From Sphingomonas sp. NFR04 (GTDB taxonomy: Bacteria; Pseudomonadota; Alphaproteobacteria; Sphingomonadales; Sphingomonadaceae), in contig NZ_FORV01000006.1 in assembly GCF_900114095.1 (NCBI RefSeq), forward strand, positions 1 to 64,000: 64,000 nt of DNA, given 5' to 3'. Positions 42,643 through 51,352 of this stretch are shown here, piece after piece. The notes beneath the pieces are model-generated. The model saw only the letters and a list, made by a program, of their open reading frames with translations, did not search any database and was not told where the DNA came from. The translations under genes and the position numbers were made by a program. The number at the start of each line of letters is the position of its first letter. The first letter of the stretch is position 1.

Positions 42643-44900
42643 TGGGCTGGTGGCTCGCCGCGCGGCGGCGCGACCAGGCGACGGGCGTGATCAGCCGGTT
42701 CGATCCCGTCTATTGGACGGTCAACTTTCCCCGGCCGATGATGGCGAGCGTGGTCACGACGGCGCCGGATGCGCTGCGCGTCGACCTCGTCTTCCAGCGG
42801 CGCGGCGATCTCGCCGGGCTGATCTGGGAGGCGGAAGACCGCTGGGACCATCCGCTGCTCGCCTATGCGACCGCGCGCGATTTCCGCGGCTGCCGGCTGC
42901 GGTTCCGCTGGCGCTCGTCGGGGGTGATCGCGCTCGATGCGGTCAACGGCCCGGTGCTGACGATCGAGGGGCGCGATGAACAGGGCGCGCCGCGATCCTG
43001 GTATGTGCGGCTGTGGAACTATGCCAGCGGCACGCCGGGCGATGCCGAGGTGACGATCGACTTCACGCACGTCGCGGGCGGCTTCCTGCTGCCGGGCGAG
43101 GCGGATCCGGTCTGGGCCGGCGATATCGACCGGATGTTCGTCTCGCTGGTGCCGCCGGGCTATGTTGCGGGGGACACGACGCCGCTGGCGGCGGCTGCCG
43201 AGGGCTGGGTCGAGCTGACCGGCATCGCCTGCGACGGGCCGGGATCGGTGCTGACGATCGGCGACGTGGTGGTGCCCGAACACGGCCTGTCGATCGCGAC
43301 CGGCTATGACGACGGCTATAACCAGACGCCGGCGCGGCTGCTGCGATCGATCCTGCAGCTCGGCTATCGCGGCGACATTCTCCATTATGTCGGCATGAGC
43401 CATTACTTCCGGCTCGAGCCTGCCTCGGGCGGCTTCTATGCGAGCTTGGCCGGGGGGCCGCTCAACCGGGCCTGCGCGGCTTGGCATGCCGATTTTGCGG
43501 CGCGGGCCAAGGCGCTCGGCTACGGCGTGATCTGGTCGCTGAGCTACGAGCTGCTCGACCAGCATTGCTGGGGCGACTGGAAGCAGCGCGCCGCCGATGG
43601 CAGCCCGGCGCTGACCGGGTGGAGCCCGCCCTCGACGCTGCTCTCGCCCGCGCATGGCGGGGCGATGGCCTATCTGCGCGCGGTGGCGCTGGCGTTCGTC
43701 GGCATTGCGCAAGGCGCGGGGCTGGTGGTGAAGTTCCAGATCGGCGAGCCCTGGTGGTGGGTGATGGCCGATGGCCGGCTGTGCATTCACGATGCGGCGG
43801 CGCAGGCGGCGCTGGGCAATCCGGCGCCGCAGAATCTGAAGGGTGCGGTGAACACGGCGGTGCTCGATGCGGCCGGAGCGCTGCTCGCCGCCTCGACAAT
43901 GGCGCTGCGCGATGCGGTGAAGGCCGCGGCGCCGGGCGCGCAGGTCTTGCTGCTCACCTATCTGCCGACCGTGCTCGATCCGGCGATGCCGGAGGCGAAG
44001 CGCGCCAACATGCCGGTCGGCTGGGCCTCGCCCGCCTTCGATGTGCTCCAGCTCGAGGATTATGACTGGGCGGCGGCGGGCAATGCGGCGGCGTCCGAGC
44101 GCGCGGTCGCGGCGGCGCAGGCGCGGCTCGGCTATCCGGCGGCGCGGCAGCATTATCTCGCCGGCTTCGTGCTGCGCGCCGAGGACCGGCTCCAGTGGCG
44201 CGCGATTGCGGATGCCGCCGAGCGGGGCCGAACCCGCGGGGTCGCCGCGACCTTCGTCTGGGCGCTGCCGCAGGTGGCGCGCGACGGTTTCACTCATTTC
44301 GACCAGGAGGCGGATGTGACGCCCTTCGACGACGTGTCCTTCCCGATCGCGCTCGGTCGCGAGGCGGAGGTTGTGCCCGAACTCTCCACCGCGATCGTCA
44401 CCAGCGCGGGCGGCGCCGAGCGGCGCAACGCCGCCTGGGCACAGGCGCGCACGCGCTACGATGTCGGGCCCGGGGTTCGCTCCGAGGGCGACATCGCGGC
44501 GTTGCTGGCGTTCTACCGGGCGCGGATGGGCCCGGCGCGCGGGTTCCGGCTGCGCGATCCGTTCGATTATGATGCGAAGGACCAGCCGGTCGGCACCGGC
44601 GACGGCCAGACCGCGCGGTTCCAGCTCATCAAGACCTATGGCGACACGGTCCGCCGGATCACCCGGCCGGTCGCGGGCACGGTGGCGCTCAAGCTCAACG
44701 GCGCGGCGACCTCGGCCTTCACCCTGGGCGCGGGCGGGGTGGTGACGCTCGACGTCGCGCCTGCCGCGGGGGTGAAGCTCACCGCTTCCTTCCTGTTCGA
44801 CGTGCCGGTGCGCTTCGCCGAGGACCAGCTGCGCGTCAGCCGCGCGACCTTCCTCGCCGGTGCTGCCGCCTCGGTCCCGCTGGTGGAGATCCGCGAATGA
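42642..44900 (+). CDS. Large DUF2460 fusion protein (gp12 position)
   Basis: A 752-residue protein in the distal-tail (gp12) position. Residues ~540-752 match DUF2460 (PFDDVSFPIALGREAEVVPE, RDPFDYDAKDQPVGTGDG, VTLDVAPAAGVKLTASFLF), the RcGTA gp12 domain. The first ~540 residues are an extra module: two short beta domains, then a stretch with alternating strands and helices (GYDDGYNQTPARLLRSILQL, YHYVGMSHYF-like, VIWSLSYELLDQHCWGDW, VVKFQIGEPWWW, FDVLQLEDYDW) that looks like a TIM-barrel hydrolase. Several acidic residues lie at strand ends. The enzyme activity is inferred. Confidence 0.8.
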   Translation: MGWWLAARRRDQATGVISRFDPVYWTVNFPRPMMASVVTTAPDALRVDLVFQRRGDLAGLIWEAEDRWDHPLLAYATARDFRGCRLRFRWRSSGVIALDAVNGPVLTIEGRDEQGAPRSWYVRLWNYASGTPGDAEVTIDFTHVAGGFLLPGEADPVWAGDIDRMFVSLVPPGYVAGDTTPLAAAAEGWVELTGIACDGPGSVLTIGDVVVPEHGLSIATGYDDGYNQTPARLLRSILQLGYRGDILHYVGMSHYFRLEPASGGFYASLAGGPLNRACAAWHADFAARAKALGYGVIWSLSYELLDQHCWGDWKQRAADGSPALTGWSPPSTLLSPAHGGAMAYLRAVALAFVGIAQGAGLVVKFQIGEPWWWVMADGRLCIHDAAAQAALGNPAPQNLKGAVNTAVLDAAGALLAASTMALRDAVKAAAPGAQVLLLTYLPTVLDPAMPEAKRANMPVGWASPAFDVLQLEDYDWAAAGNAAASERAVAAAQARLGYPAARQHYLAGFVLRAEDRLQWRAIADAAERGRTRGVAATFVWALPQVARDGFTHFDQEADVTPFDDVSFPIALGREAEVVPELSTAIVTSAGGAERRNAAWAQARTRYDVGPGVRSEGDIAALLAFYRARMGPARGFRLRDPFDYDAKDQPVGTGDGQTARFQLIKTYGDTVRRITRPVAGTVALKLNGAATSAFTLGAGGVVTLDVAPAAGVKLTASFLFDVPVRFAEDQLRVSRATFLAGAAASVPLVEIRE

Positions 44901-45703
44901 GCTGGCTCGACGGCACGCTCACCACCGTCACCCTGTGCTGGCGGATCGAGCGGCGCGACGGGGTGACGATCGGCCTCACCGCGCATGATCGCGACCTGCT
45001 GATCGACGGCGTGCTCTACCGCGCGGCGCCGGGGATGACCCCCAGCGCGGTCGAGCGCAGCGCGACGCTGGAGGCGGACAGCATGGACGTGCACGGCATG
45101 CTCTCCGGCGACGCCATTTCGGAGACGGACCTGCTCGCGGGCCGCTGGAATTTCGCCCGCGTCGCGCTGTTCGCCACCGACTGGACCGCGCCGGGCGAGA
45201 CGGTGGCGCTGGGCGAGGGCACGATCGGCGCGATCGAGACGCGCGACGGCGCGATCACCGCCGAGCTGCGCGGGCTCACCGCCGCCTTCGACGCGCCGGT
45301 CGCCGAGGCCACCTCGCCCGATTGCCGCGCCGAGCTGGGCGACGCCCGGTGCCGGGTGGCGATGGCCGGGCGGCGGCGCTTCGCCCGGGTGACGGCGGTG
45401 GCCGATGCGGTGGTGACGCTGGATGCCGCCGAACCCAGCGCCAACGCCTATGGCAATGGCCGGCTGCGCTGGTTCGGCGGGGCCAATGGCGGGCTGGAGG
45501 ACGCGATCGCCGCCTCCGAGGGCAACCGCATCACCCTTCGCCGCCCGCCGCGCTTCGGCGGGGTGGGGGCGCTGGTCGAGCTGATCGAGGGTTGCGACGG
45601 CCGGTTCGAGACCTGCTCGGGCCGCTTCGCCAACGCCGCCAATTTCCGCGGCGAGCCCTTCCTGCCGGGCACCGACCTGCTCACCCGGTATCCGAGCGCA
45701 TGA
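44897..45703 (+). CDS. GTA hub protein (gp13, DUF2163)
   Basis: A 268-residue DUF2163/phage_BR0599 protein. It begins MSWLDGTLTTVTLCWRIERR and contains DGVTIGLTAHDRDLLIDG, AEATSPDCRAELGDARCRVA (cysteine pair) and CDGRFETCSGRFANAANFRG, the strongly conserved C-terminal signature with two further cysteines. In RcGTA gp13 forms the tail hub and its cysteines bind iron-sulfur or metal. It overlaps both neighbours by four bases. Confidence 0.92.
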   Translation: MSWLDGTLTTVTLCWRIERRDGVTIGLTAHDRDLLIDGVLYRAAPGMTPSAVERSATLEADSMDVHGMLSGDAISETDLLAGRWNFARVALFATDWTAPGETVALGEGTIGAIETRDGAITAELRGLTAAFDAPVAEATSPDCRAELGDARCRVAMAGRRRFARVTAVADAVVTLDAAEPSANAYGNGRLRWFGGANGGLEDAIAASEGNRITLRRPPRFGGVGALVELIEGCDGRFETCSGRFANAANFRGEPFLPGTDLLTRYPSA

Positions 45704-46086
45704 GCGGCGCGGCGGTGGTCGCGGCAGCGCGGACGGCGCTGGGCGCGCCCTTTCGACTGCACGGCCGCGATGTTGCAACCGGGCTCGACTGCGTCGGGCT
45801 GGCGGTGGTCGCGCTCGGACGCGACGCGCCGGCGACGTATCGGCTGCGGACCGGCGATGCGGCAGGCACCGCGGCGCAGCTGCGTGCGGCGGGGTTGGTC
45901 GAGGTCGCGGATCCGCGCCCGGGCGACCTGCTGCTTTGCCGCAGCGCGCCCGGCCAGTTGCACCTCGCGATCCGCTGCGAGGACGGAATCATCCATGCCG
46001 ACGCGATCGCGCGCCGGGTGGTCGAACGGCCCGGCCCCGTGCCCTGGCCGGTGCTGAGCTGCTGGCGTCTGGAGGAGGAAGGCTGA
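45700..46086 (+). CDS. GTA NlpC/P60 peptidase (gp14)
   Basis: A 128-residue cell-wall peptidase of the NlpC/P60 kind used to pierce recipient peptidoglycan. The catalytic cysteine lies in ATGLDCVGLAVVALG, the histidine in GQLHLAIRC and a third polar residue in IIHAD. The RPGDLLLCRS strand is also typical. ATG 45700 overlaps gp13. Length agrees with GTA gp14 members. Confidence 0.92.
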   Translation: MSGAAVVAAARTALGAPFRLHGRDVATGLDCVGLAVVALGRDAPATYRLRTGDAAGTAAQLRAAGLVEVADPRPGDLLLCRSAPGQLHLAIRCEDGIIHADAIARRVVERPGPVPWPVLSCWRLEEEG

Positions 46087-48248
46087 TGGCGACGGTGGTG
46101 CTGACGGTGGCGGGCGGGCTGATCGGCGGGCCCTTCGGGGCGAGCCTGGGGGGCCTGATCGGCGGTGCGATCGATCGCCAGCTGCTGTTCAAGCAAGGCC
46201 CGCGCGAGGGTCCGCGGCTCGCCGATCTGCGCGTACAGACGTCGAGCTACGGCACCGCGGTCCCGCAGCTGTTCGGGACGATCCGAGTGGCGGGCAGCGT
46301 GATCTGGGCGACCGACCTGATCGAGCATCGCGCTACCGAGGGCGGCGGCAAGGGTCGGCCGTCGACCACTTCTTATAGCTACACCGCATCCTTCGCCGTG
46401 GCGCTGTCGACGCGGCCGATCCTCGACGTGGGGCGGATCTGGGCCGATGGCCAGCTGCTGCGCGGCGCGGCCGGGGACTTCAAGGTGCGCACCGGCTACC
46501 GCTTCTATACCGGTGCCGAGGACCAGCCGGTCGACCCGCTGATCGCCTCGATCGAGGGTGCGGGCACGGTGCCTGCGCATCGCGGCATCGCCTATGCGGT
46601 GTTCGAGGACCTGGAACTCGCCACCTTCGGCAACCGCATCCCCCAGCTGAGCTTCGAGGTGATCGCCGATGCCGAACCGGTGGCGGCCGCCAGCGTCGCC
46701 CAGGCGCTCGGCGTGGCGGCGGAGGGCCTTGCCACGCCGCTCGCCGGCTTCTCTGCGCAGGACTCGCTGCGGACCACGCTGGATGCGCTATGCGCGGCGA
46801 CGGGTGCCTGGGTGCAGAGTGACGGCAACGCGCTGACTCTGCAGACCGGCACCGGCGCGGCGCGGGCGATGGCCGATAGCGGGGTGGGCGCCGACGCCGA
46901 GCCCACCGGCCGTGGGATCCGCGCGATCGCCGCCGCCGATGCCGCGCCACGGCGGCTGAGCATCGGCTATTATGATCCGGCGCGCGACTATCAGGCCGGC
47001 GTGCAACAGGCCTCGCGCCAGGGCACCGGCACGCGGGAGACGCGGATCGACCTGCCCGCCGTGCTCGACGCCGGATCGGCCAAGGCGATGGCGGCAGGTG
47101 CGCTGGCGCGGACCGATCTGGCGCGGGAGCGGCGCACGCTGACGGTCGGCTGGGAGGCGCTGACGCTCGCCCCGGGCGCGCGCATCACCATCGACGGGGC
47201 ACCCGGCCAGTGGCGGGTGGATCGCTGGTCGCTCGAGAACATGGTGGTGAAGCTCGAATGCGTGCCGATCGCCGAGGCGCCGCTGGCGGGCGCGGCGAGC
47301 CCGGGCCGGGCAGTCGCAGCACCCGACGCGCAACGCGGCCGCACGATCCTGCAGCCCTTCGAACTGCCGCCGCTCGACGAGGTGGCGGCAACGACTCCGA
47401 ACCTGGTGGTCGCGGCGACAGGCACCGGCAGCGGCTGGCGCCGCGCGGCGCTGCTCGCGAGCAGCGATGGCGGCGCGAGCTGGGCGCCGGCGGGGGACAC
47501 CGCCTATCCGGCGATCCTCGGCACGGTGCTTGTACCGCCGGGCGCGGCGCGCGCGGCGCTGATAGACGGCGCGGGCTATGCCGAGGTGGACCTCGCCCGT
47601 GCCGACATGGCGCTGGGCAATGCGGACCCGGCAGCGCTCGACGCCGGCGCCAACCTCGCGATGCTGGGCGACGAACTGCTCCAGTTCGGCCAGGCGGAAA
47701 GCCTTGGCGGGACCCGCTGGCGCCTGTCCCAACTCTGGCGCGGGCGACGCGGGACCGAGGCGGCGATCGGCACCCAGCGTGCGGGCGACCGCTTCGTGCT
47801 GGTAACGCGCGACACGCTGAAGCCGCTCGATCTCCGCGTCGCGATCGGCGGCACCGTCCAGTTGCTCGCGCAGGGCTCTGATGACCCGGTCGATGCGCCG
47901 GCCGTCACCGCCCCCGCGACCGGCATTTCGCTGCTGCCGCCCTCACCGGTGCAGCTCCGCGCGCTGCGGGAGGGGGACGTCACGCAGATCGGCTGGGCCC
48001 GGCGCAGCCGCGTCGGCTGGGCTTGGCGCGACGGCGTCGACGTGCCGCTCGGCGAAGAGAGCGAACGGTATCAGGTGGAGATCGTGCGCGGCGCCGAGCG
48101 GAGCCTGCTGACGCTGGATACCCCCGGGCTGACGCTTTCCGCCGCCGACCGCGCGCTGCCGCTCACGCTGGCGGTCCGCCAGATCGGCACGCACGGCCTG
48201 TCGCCCGCCGCCCAGCTTTCGCTTCCCAGCCTTGGAGACGACCAATGA
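46086..48248 (+). CDS. GTA tail-tip host-specificity protein (gp15)
   Basis: A 720-residue protein. The N-terminus has glycine-rich hydrophobic repeats (GGLIGGPFGASLGGLIGGAI) typical of the gp15 tail-tip proteins, then QTSSYGTAVPQLFGTIRVAG and TTSYSYTASFAVALS, the conserved phage-tail-3 region. A central part with FEVIADAEPVAA follows and a C-terminal domain resembles fibronectin-like folds. RcGTA gp15 is near 1300 residues with a TIM-barrel insertion; that barrel is missing here. Receptor binding is the presumed role. Confidence 0.9.
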   Translation: MATVVLTVAGGLIGGPFGASLGGLIGGAIDRQLLFKQGPREGPRLADLRVQTSSYGTAVPQLFGTIRVAGSVIWATDLIEHRATEGGGKGRPSTTSYSYTASFAVALSTRPILDVGRIWADGQLLRGAAGDFKVRTGYRFYTGAEDQPVDPLIASIEGAGTVPAHRGIAYAVFEDLELATFGNRIPQLSFEVIADAEPVAAASVAQALGVAAEGLATPLAGFSAQDSLRTTLDALCAATGAWVQSDGNALTLQTGTGAARAMADSGVGADAEPTGRGIRAIAAADAAPRRLSIGYYDPARDYQAGVQQASRQGTGTRETRIDLPAVLDAGSAKAMAAGALARTDLARERRTLTVGWEALTLAPGARITIDGAPGQWRVDRWSLENMVVKLECVPIAEAPLAGAASPGRAVAAPDAQRGRTILQPFELPPLDEVAATTPNLVVAATGTGSGWRRAALLASSDGGASWAPAGDTAYPAILGTVLVPPGAARAALIDGAGYAEVDLARADMALGNADPAALDAGANLAMLGDELLQFGQAESLGGTRWRLSQLWRGRRGTEAAIGTQRAGDRFVLVTRDTLKPLDLRVAIGGTVQLLAQGSDDPVDAPAVTAPATGISLLPPSPVQLRALREGDVTQIGWARRSRVGWAWRDGVDVPLGEESERYQVEIVRGAERSLLTLDTPGLTLSAADRALPLTLAVRQIGTHGLSPAAQLSLPSLGDDQ

Positions 48249-48748
48249 CCGTTTCGCCGACGCCGCGCCTGGCGCTGCCGCTGCTCGAACCCGGGCAGGC
48301 GCAGAAGGAGATGTTCCACAACGAAGCCCTGGCGCTGCTCGACATCGCGGCGCAGGCGGCCGTGGTCGCGGCGTTGGTGAATGTGCCGCCCACGGCGCCA
48401 ACCATCGGCCAATGCTGGATTATCGGTGCTGCACCGCAAGGTGCCTGGGCCGGGCAGGCACGCAAGCTAACAGGTTGGACCGAAGGCGGCTGGCGATTTT
48501 TGACGCCGCGCGATGGCATGCGCGCATGGGTCGCGGCGGATCAGGCGCTGGCGCTCTACAGCGGCGGAGAATGGTACCAAGGGCGTACCTATGGAAGACT
48601 TTTTATCGAAGGGCGCCAAGTAGTTGGGCCGCGGCAGCCGAATGTGGCGGAACCGACGGGTGGCACGACGGTTGACGCAGAGGCGAGGAGGGCGATCTCT
48701 GCGGTCGTGCAAATGTTGCGCCAACACGGGTTGATCGGTGTCGATTAA
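48245..48748 (+). CDS. GTA-associated DUF2793 protein
   Basis: A 167-residue DUF2793 protein. It begins MTVSPTPRLALPLLEPGQAQ and continues KEMFHNEALALLDIAAQAAV, then PTIGQCWIIGAAPQGAWAGQ and GWRFLTPRDGMRAWVA, all diagnostic of the family, which follows GTA and prophage tail genes. The end ISAVVQMLRQHGLIG is helical. It overlaps gp15 by four bases and is the last gene of the cluster. Confidence 0.88.
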   Translation: MTVSPTPRLALPLLEPGQAQKEMFHNEALALLDIAAQAAVVAALVNVPPTAPTIGQCWIIGAAPQGAWAGQARKLTGWTEGGWRFLTPRDGMRAWVAADQALALYSGGEWYQGRTYGRLFIEGRQVVGPRQPNVAEPTGGTTVDAEARRAISAVVQMLRQHGLIGVD

Positions 48749-48856
48749 CATGTGACGTTTGTGCAACAGTCCGCGGGTTTGTGCGCTTGCGCCGAAACTT
48801 TGGTTTGAGTAGTGAGTTTGGCCTGTCCGTAAGGACGACCATGAAAGGGGATTATG

Positions 48857-49996
48857 ATGCGGAAGCTTGCCGTCACTTTGGCGCTCGCCACGACCGCGCT
48901 CAGCACGCCCGCCTTTGCCCGCGACGACGCGTGGTATGTGGGTGTTGAAGGCGGCGCGATGCTCGTCGAGGATATTCACTTCGACGTCGGCGCCAGCCAG
49001 GATGCTGTGACGCAGAACAACAACCATGCCGGCTGGGATGTCGGTGGTACCATCGGCTATGACTTCGGTCCGTTCCGTGCGGAAGCGGAAGTCAGCTATC
49101 GCCGTGTCTCGGGTGACTCGATCCGCACCGCGGTCGGCGTTCCGATCGTGACCGGTGCCGGCACTGCCGCCACCTTCCCGGCGGGTTCGTACGAGAACAC
49201 CGGCAGCAAGACCTCGGCACTGTCGTTCATGGTCAATGGCCTGCTCGACTTCGGCGACGACAACGGCCTGCAGGGCTTTGTCGGCGGCGGTGCGGGTGTG
49301 TCGCGCGTGAAGAACAATCTGTTCGTCAGCGGCAACGCCAGCACGCTGGACGATTCGGACACCGTGTTCGCATGGCAGGCGCTGGCCGGCGTCCGTGCGC
49401 CGATCAACAAAAATGTCGACGTGTCGCTGAAGTATCGCTTCTTCAACGCGCCCGATGTCAAGCTGATCGACATCGGCGGCAACCAGTGGAAGGGCCGCTT
49501 CCGTTCGCACAGCCTTCTGGTCGGCCTGACCTACAACTTCGGTGCGCCGGAAGAGCCCGTCGCTCCGCCGCCGCCGCCGCCGCCGCCGCCGGTTGCTGAG
49601 CCGGCTCCGCCGCCTCCGCCGCCCCCGGCTCCGGAAGCCAAGGTCTGCACGCCTGGGCCGTACATCGTGTTCTTCGACTGGAACAAGTCGGACATCACGC
49701 CGGAAGCAGCGAGCATCCTGGACAATGCGATCAGCAACTATGCCGATTGCAGCAACACCAAGGTTGTCATCGCCGGCTACACCGACCGTTCGGGTTCGGC
49801 GAGCTACAACGTTGGTCTGTCGCAGCGTCGCGCCGACACGGTCCGCAGCTACATGGGTGGCAAGGGTATCCCCGACGCCGCCATGCAGGCCCAGGGCTTC
49901 GGCGAGAGCAACCCGCGCGTTCCGACCGCCGACGGCGTTCGCGAACTCCAGAACCGTCGCGTGGAAATCACCTACGGTCCGGGTTCGGGCATGTAA
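48857..49996 (+). CDS. OmpA-family outer-membrane protein
   Basis: A 379-residue outer-membrane protein. The signal peptide is MRKLAVTLALATTALSTPAF with cleavage after AFA; an eight-strand beta-barrel (residues ~22-235) contains GWDVGGTIGYDFGPFRAEAE and ends SLLVGLTYNFGAPEEP; a proline hinge with runs of nine and seven P separates the OmpA-C peptidoglycan-binding domain (YIVFFDWNKSDITPEA, then GYTDRSGSASYN, then LSQRRADTVR). ATG 48857 has AGGGG six bases before it; ATG 48854 also fits. Base usage is less GC-rich, consistent with high expression. A strong terminator follows. Confidence 0.95.
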   Translation: MRKLAVTLALATTALSTPAFARDDAWYVGVEGGAMLVEDIHFDVGASQDAVTQNNNHAGWDVGGTIGYDFGPFRAEAEVSYRRVSGDSIRTAVGVPIVTGAGTAATFPAGSYENTGSKTSALSFMVNGLLDFGDDNGLQGFVGGGAGVSRVKNNLFVSGNASTLDDSDTVFAWQALAGVRAPINKNVDVSLKYRFFNAPDVKLIDIGGNQWKGRFRSHSLLVGLTYNFGAPEEPVAPPPPPPPPPVAEPAPPPPPPPAPEAKVCTPGPYIVFFDWNKSDITPEAASILDNAISNYADCSNTKVVIAGYTDRSGSASYNVGLSQRRADTVRSYMGGKGIPDAAMQAQGFGESNPRVPTADGVRELQNRRVEITYGPGSGM

Positions 49997-50030
49997 TTGC
50001 CGCCTTCCCGCAAGGGATGGAAGCAAGGAG

Positions 50031-50063
50031 GGGAGATCGGGCAACCGGTCTCCCTTTCTTTTT
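50031..50063 (+). terminator. Rho-independent terminator of ompA
   Basis: GGGAGATCGG (50031-50040) and CCGGTCTCCC (50045-50054) form a 10-bp stem with one G-T pair and a GCAA tetraloop, followed by TTTCTTTTTG. It stands 35 bases after the ompA stop. The best intrinsic terminator in the window. Confidence 0.9.
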
Positions 50064-50142
50064 GTGTGCTTGCCCCGGGCGCGGTGGGCGCGCCATCGGC
50101 GGGAGGCTTGCGGATCGGCCCCGGCCGCGACAGGGTCGGTGG

Positions 50143-50565
50143 ATGACGCTCCAGCTGCACATCCCCGAAATGCCCAGCGATGCGGATCGCGATGCGATCC
50201 TGGCGCCGCTGCGCGCCTACAACATCGCCCGCGCAGGCGATCTGCGCTACAAGCCCGTCGCCATCGTGCTGACGAACGAACAAGGCGAGCGGGTCGGCGG
50301 GCTATGGGGGGAATGCGCCTATGACTGGCTGTTCGTCGAGTATCTCGCGGTCCCCGAAGGCCATCGCGGCGCGGATCATGGCACCGCGCTAATGGAACAG
50401 GCCGAAGCGATCGCACGCGCGCATGGCTGTGTCGGCATCTGGCTCGACACCTTCTCCTTTCAGGCGCGCGGCTTTTACGAGAAGCTGGGCTTCACCGTCT
50501 TCGGGACGATCGACGATTTCCCGCCCGGCCATCAGCGCCTCTTCCTGCAGAAGCGCCTCGGTTGA
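50143..50565 (+). CDS. GNAT-family N-acetyltransferase
   Basis: A 140-residue single-domain acetyltransferase. The acetyl-CoA loop (VPEGHRGADHGTALMEQAE) and the following DTFSFQARGFYEKLGFTVFG, including the conserved YEKLGF, are clear GNAT signatures. The ATG is preceded by a weak ribosome-binding site. The acceptor is not predictable. It is convergent with ygfZ, separated by seven bases. Confidence 0.9.
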   Translation: MTLQLHIPEMPSDADRDAILAPLRAYNIARAGDLRYKPVAIVLTNEQGERVGGLWGECAYDWLFVEYLAVPEGHRGADHGTALMEQAEAIARAHGCVGIWLDTFSFQARGFYEKLGFTVFGTIDDFPPGHQRLFLQKRLG

Positions 50566-50572
50566 GCGGCGT

Positions 50573-51307
50573 TCAGCCCTCTGCCGCCAGCGCGGCGCGC
50601 AGCCAGTCGGGGAGGGCCGCATCGCCCAGCGCTTCGACGCGGCGGAACTCCACCATCTTGCCGAGATCGGGGTAGACAGCGCGGGTGCGATCGCCCGCTT
50701 CGCCGAGCGGCGCCACGACCAGTCGGCGGTTCACCTTGGCGCGATAGTGCATCCGCGCGGTGTTCTCCTGGCCGACGTAGCAGCCCTTGGTGTAGCTGAC
50801 GCCGTGCAGTTCCTGGGCATTGCATTCGAGCCATAGCGTCTTGTCGCTGCCCAGTTCGTCGGCGCCTTCGGTGACCCCCAGCGACAAGCGATGTGCCCGC
50901 CAGGCGTGCGCCGCGCTCTCGCCCGCCGCATCGCCGAGCCAGCGATAGCCGAGCGCCGCCAGCCGCGGATCGGGAACCGCGCCGGGTAGCGGCGACGGCG
51001 ACCAATGCACGCCGCCCTCGATCGGCTCGATCGTGATCGCGCGGCGCAGGCGGTACATGGTCAGCCGTCGGGCGATGGCGTCGCGTGCGCTCGCCTCGCA
51101 GTCGATCAGGATCGCATCGCCCTCCGCCCAGAGGAGGAAATCGAACAGCGCCTTGCCCTGGGGGGTGAGCAGCCCGGCCCATTGTGGCGTCTGCGGCGTG
51201 ACGCTGGCCAGGTCCTGCGGCAACAGGCCCTGCAGAAAGCCGCGAACATCGTCGCCGGTGAGGCGCAGCAGCGCGCGATCGTCGAGCCAGGTGCTGGTAT
51301 CGTCCAT
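50573..51307 (-). CDS. ygfZ: Folate-binding protein YgfZ
   Basis: A 244-residue protein of the YgfZ/CAF17 family, which uses tetrahydrofolate to support iron-sulfur cluster repair and assembly. The signature is KGCYVGQENTARM, with the redox-active cysteine; GLLTPQGKALFDFLLWAEGD and LTGDDVRGFLQGLLPQDL match the N-terminal aminomethyltransferase-like fold. ATG 51307 has no obvious Shine-Dalgarno. It is divergent from the dihydroorotase by about 45 bases. Confidence 0.93.
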   Translation of the reverse strand: MDDTSTWLDDRALLRLTGDDVRGFLQGLLPQDLASVTPQTPQWAGLLTPQGKALFDFLLWAEGDAILIDCEASARDAIARRLTMYRLRRAITIEPIEGGVHWSPSPLPGAVPDPRLAALGYRWLGDAAGESAAHAWRAHRLSLGVTEGADELGSDKTLWLECNAQELHGVSYTKGCYVGQENTARMHYRAKVNRRLVVAPLGEAGDRTRAVYPDLGKMVEFRRVEALGDAALPDWLRAALAAEG

Positions 51308-51352
51308 GCCGAACAGGTAGGACGCGGCAAACGCTGACGAAAGAGGCAAGCC

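Noticed and set aside
32502..48748. Complete prophage instead of a gene transfer agent
   Set aside because: No integrase, repressor, replication or lysis genes or att sites are seen, and the gene order matches the RcGTA structural cluster.
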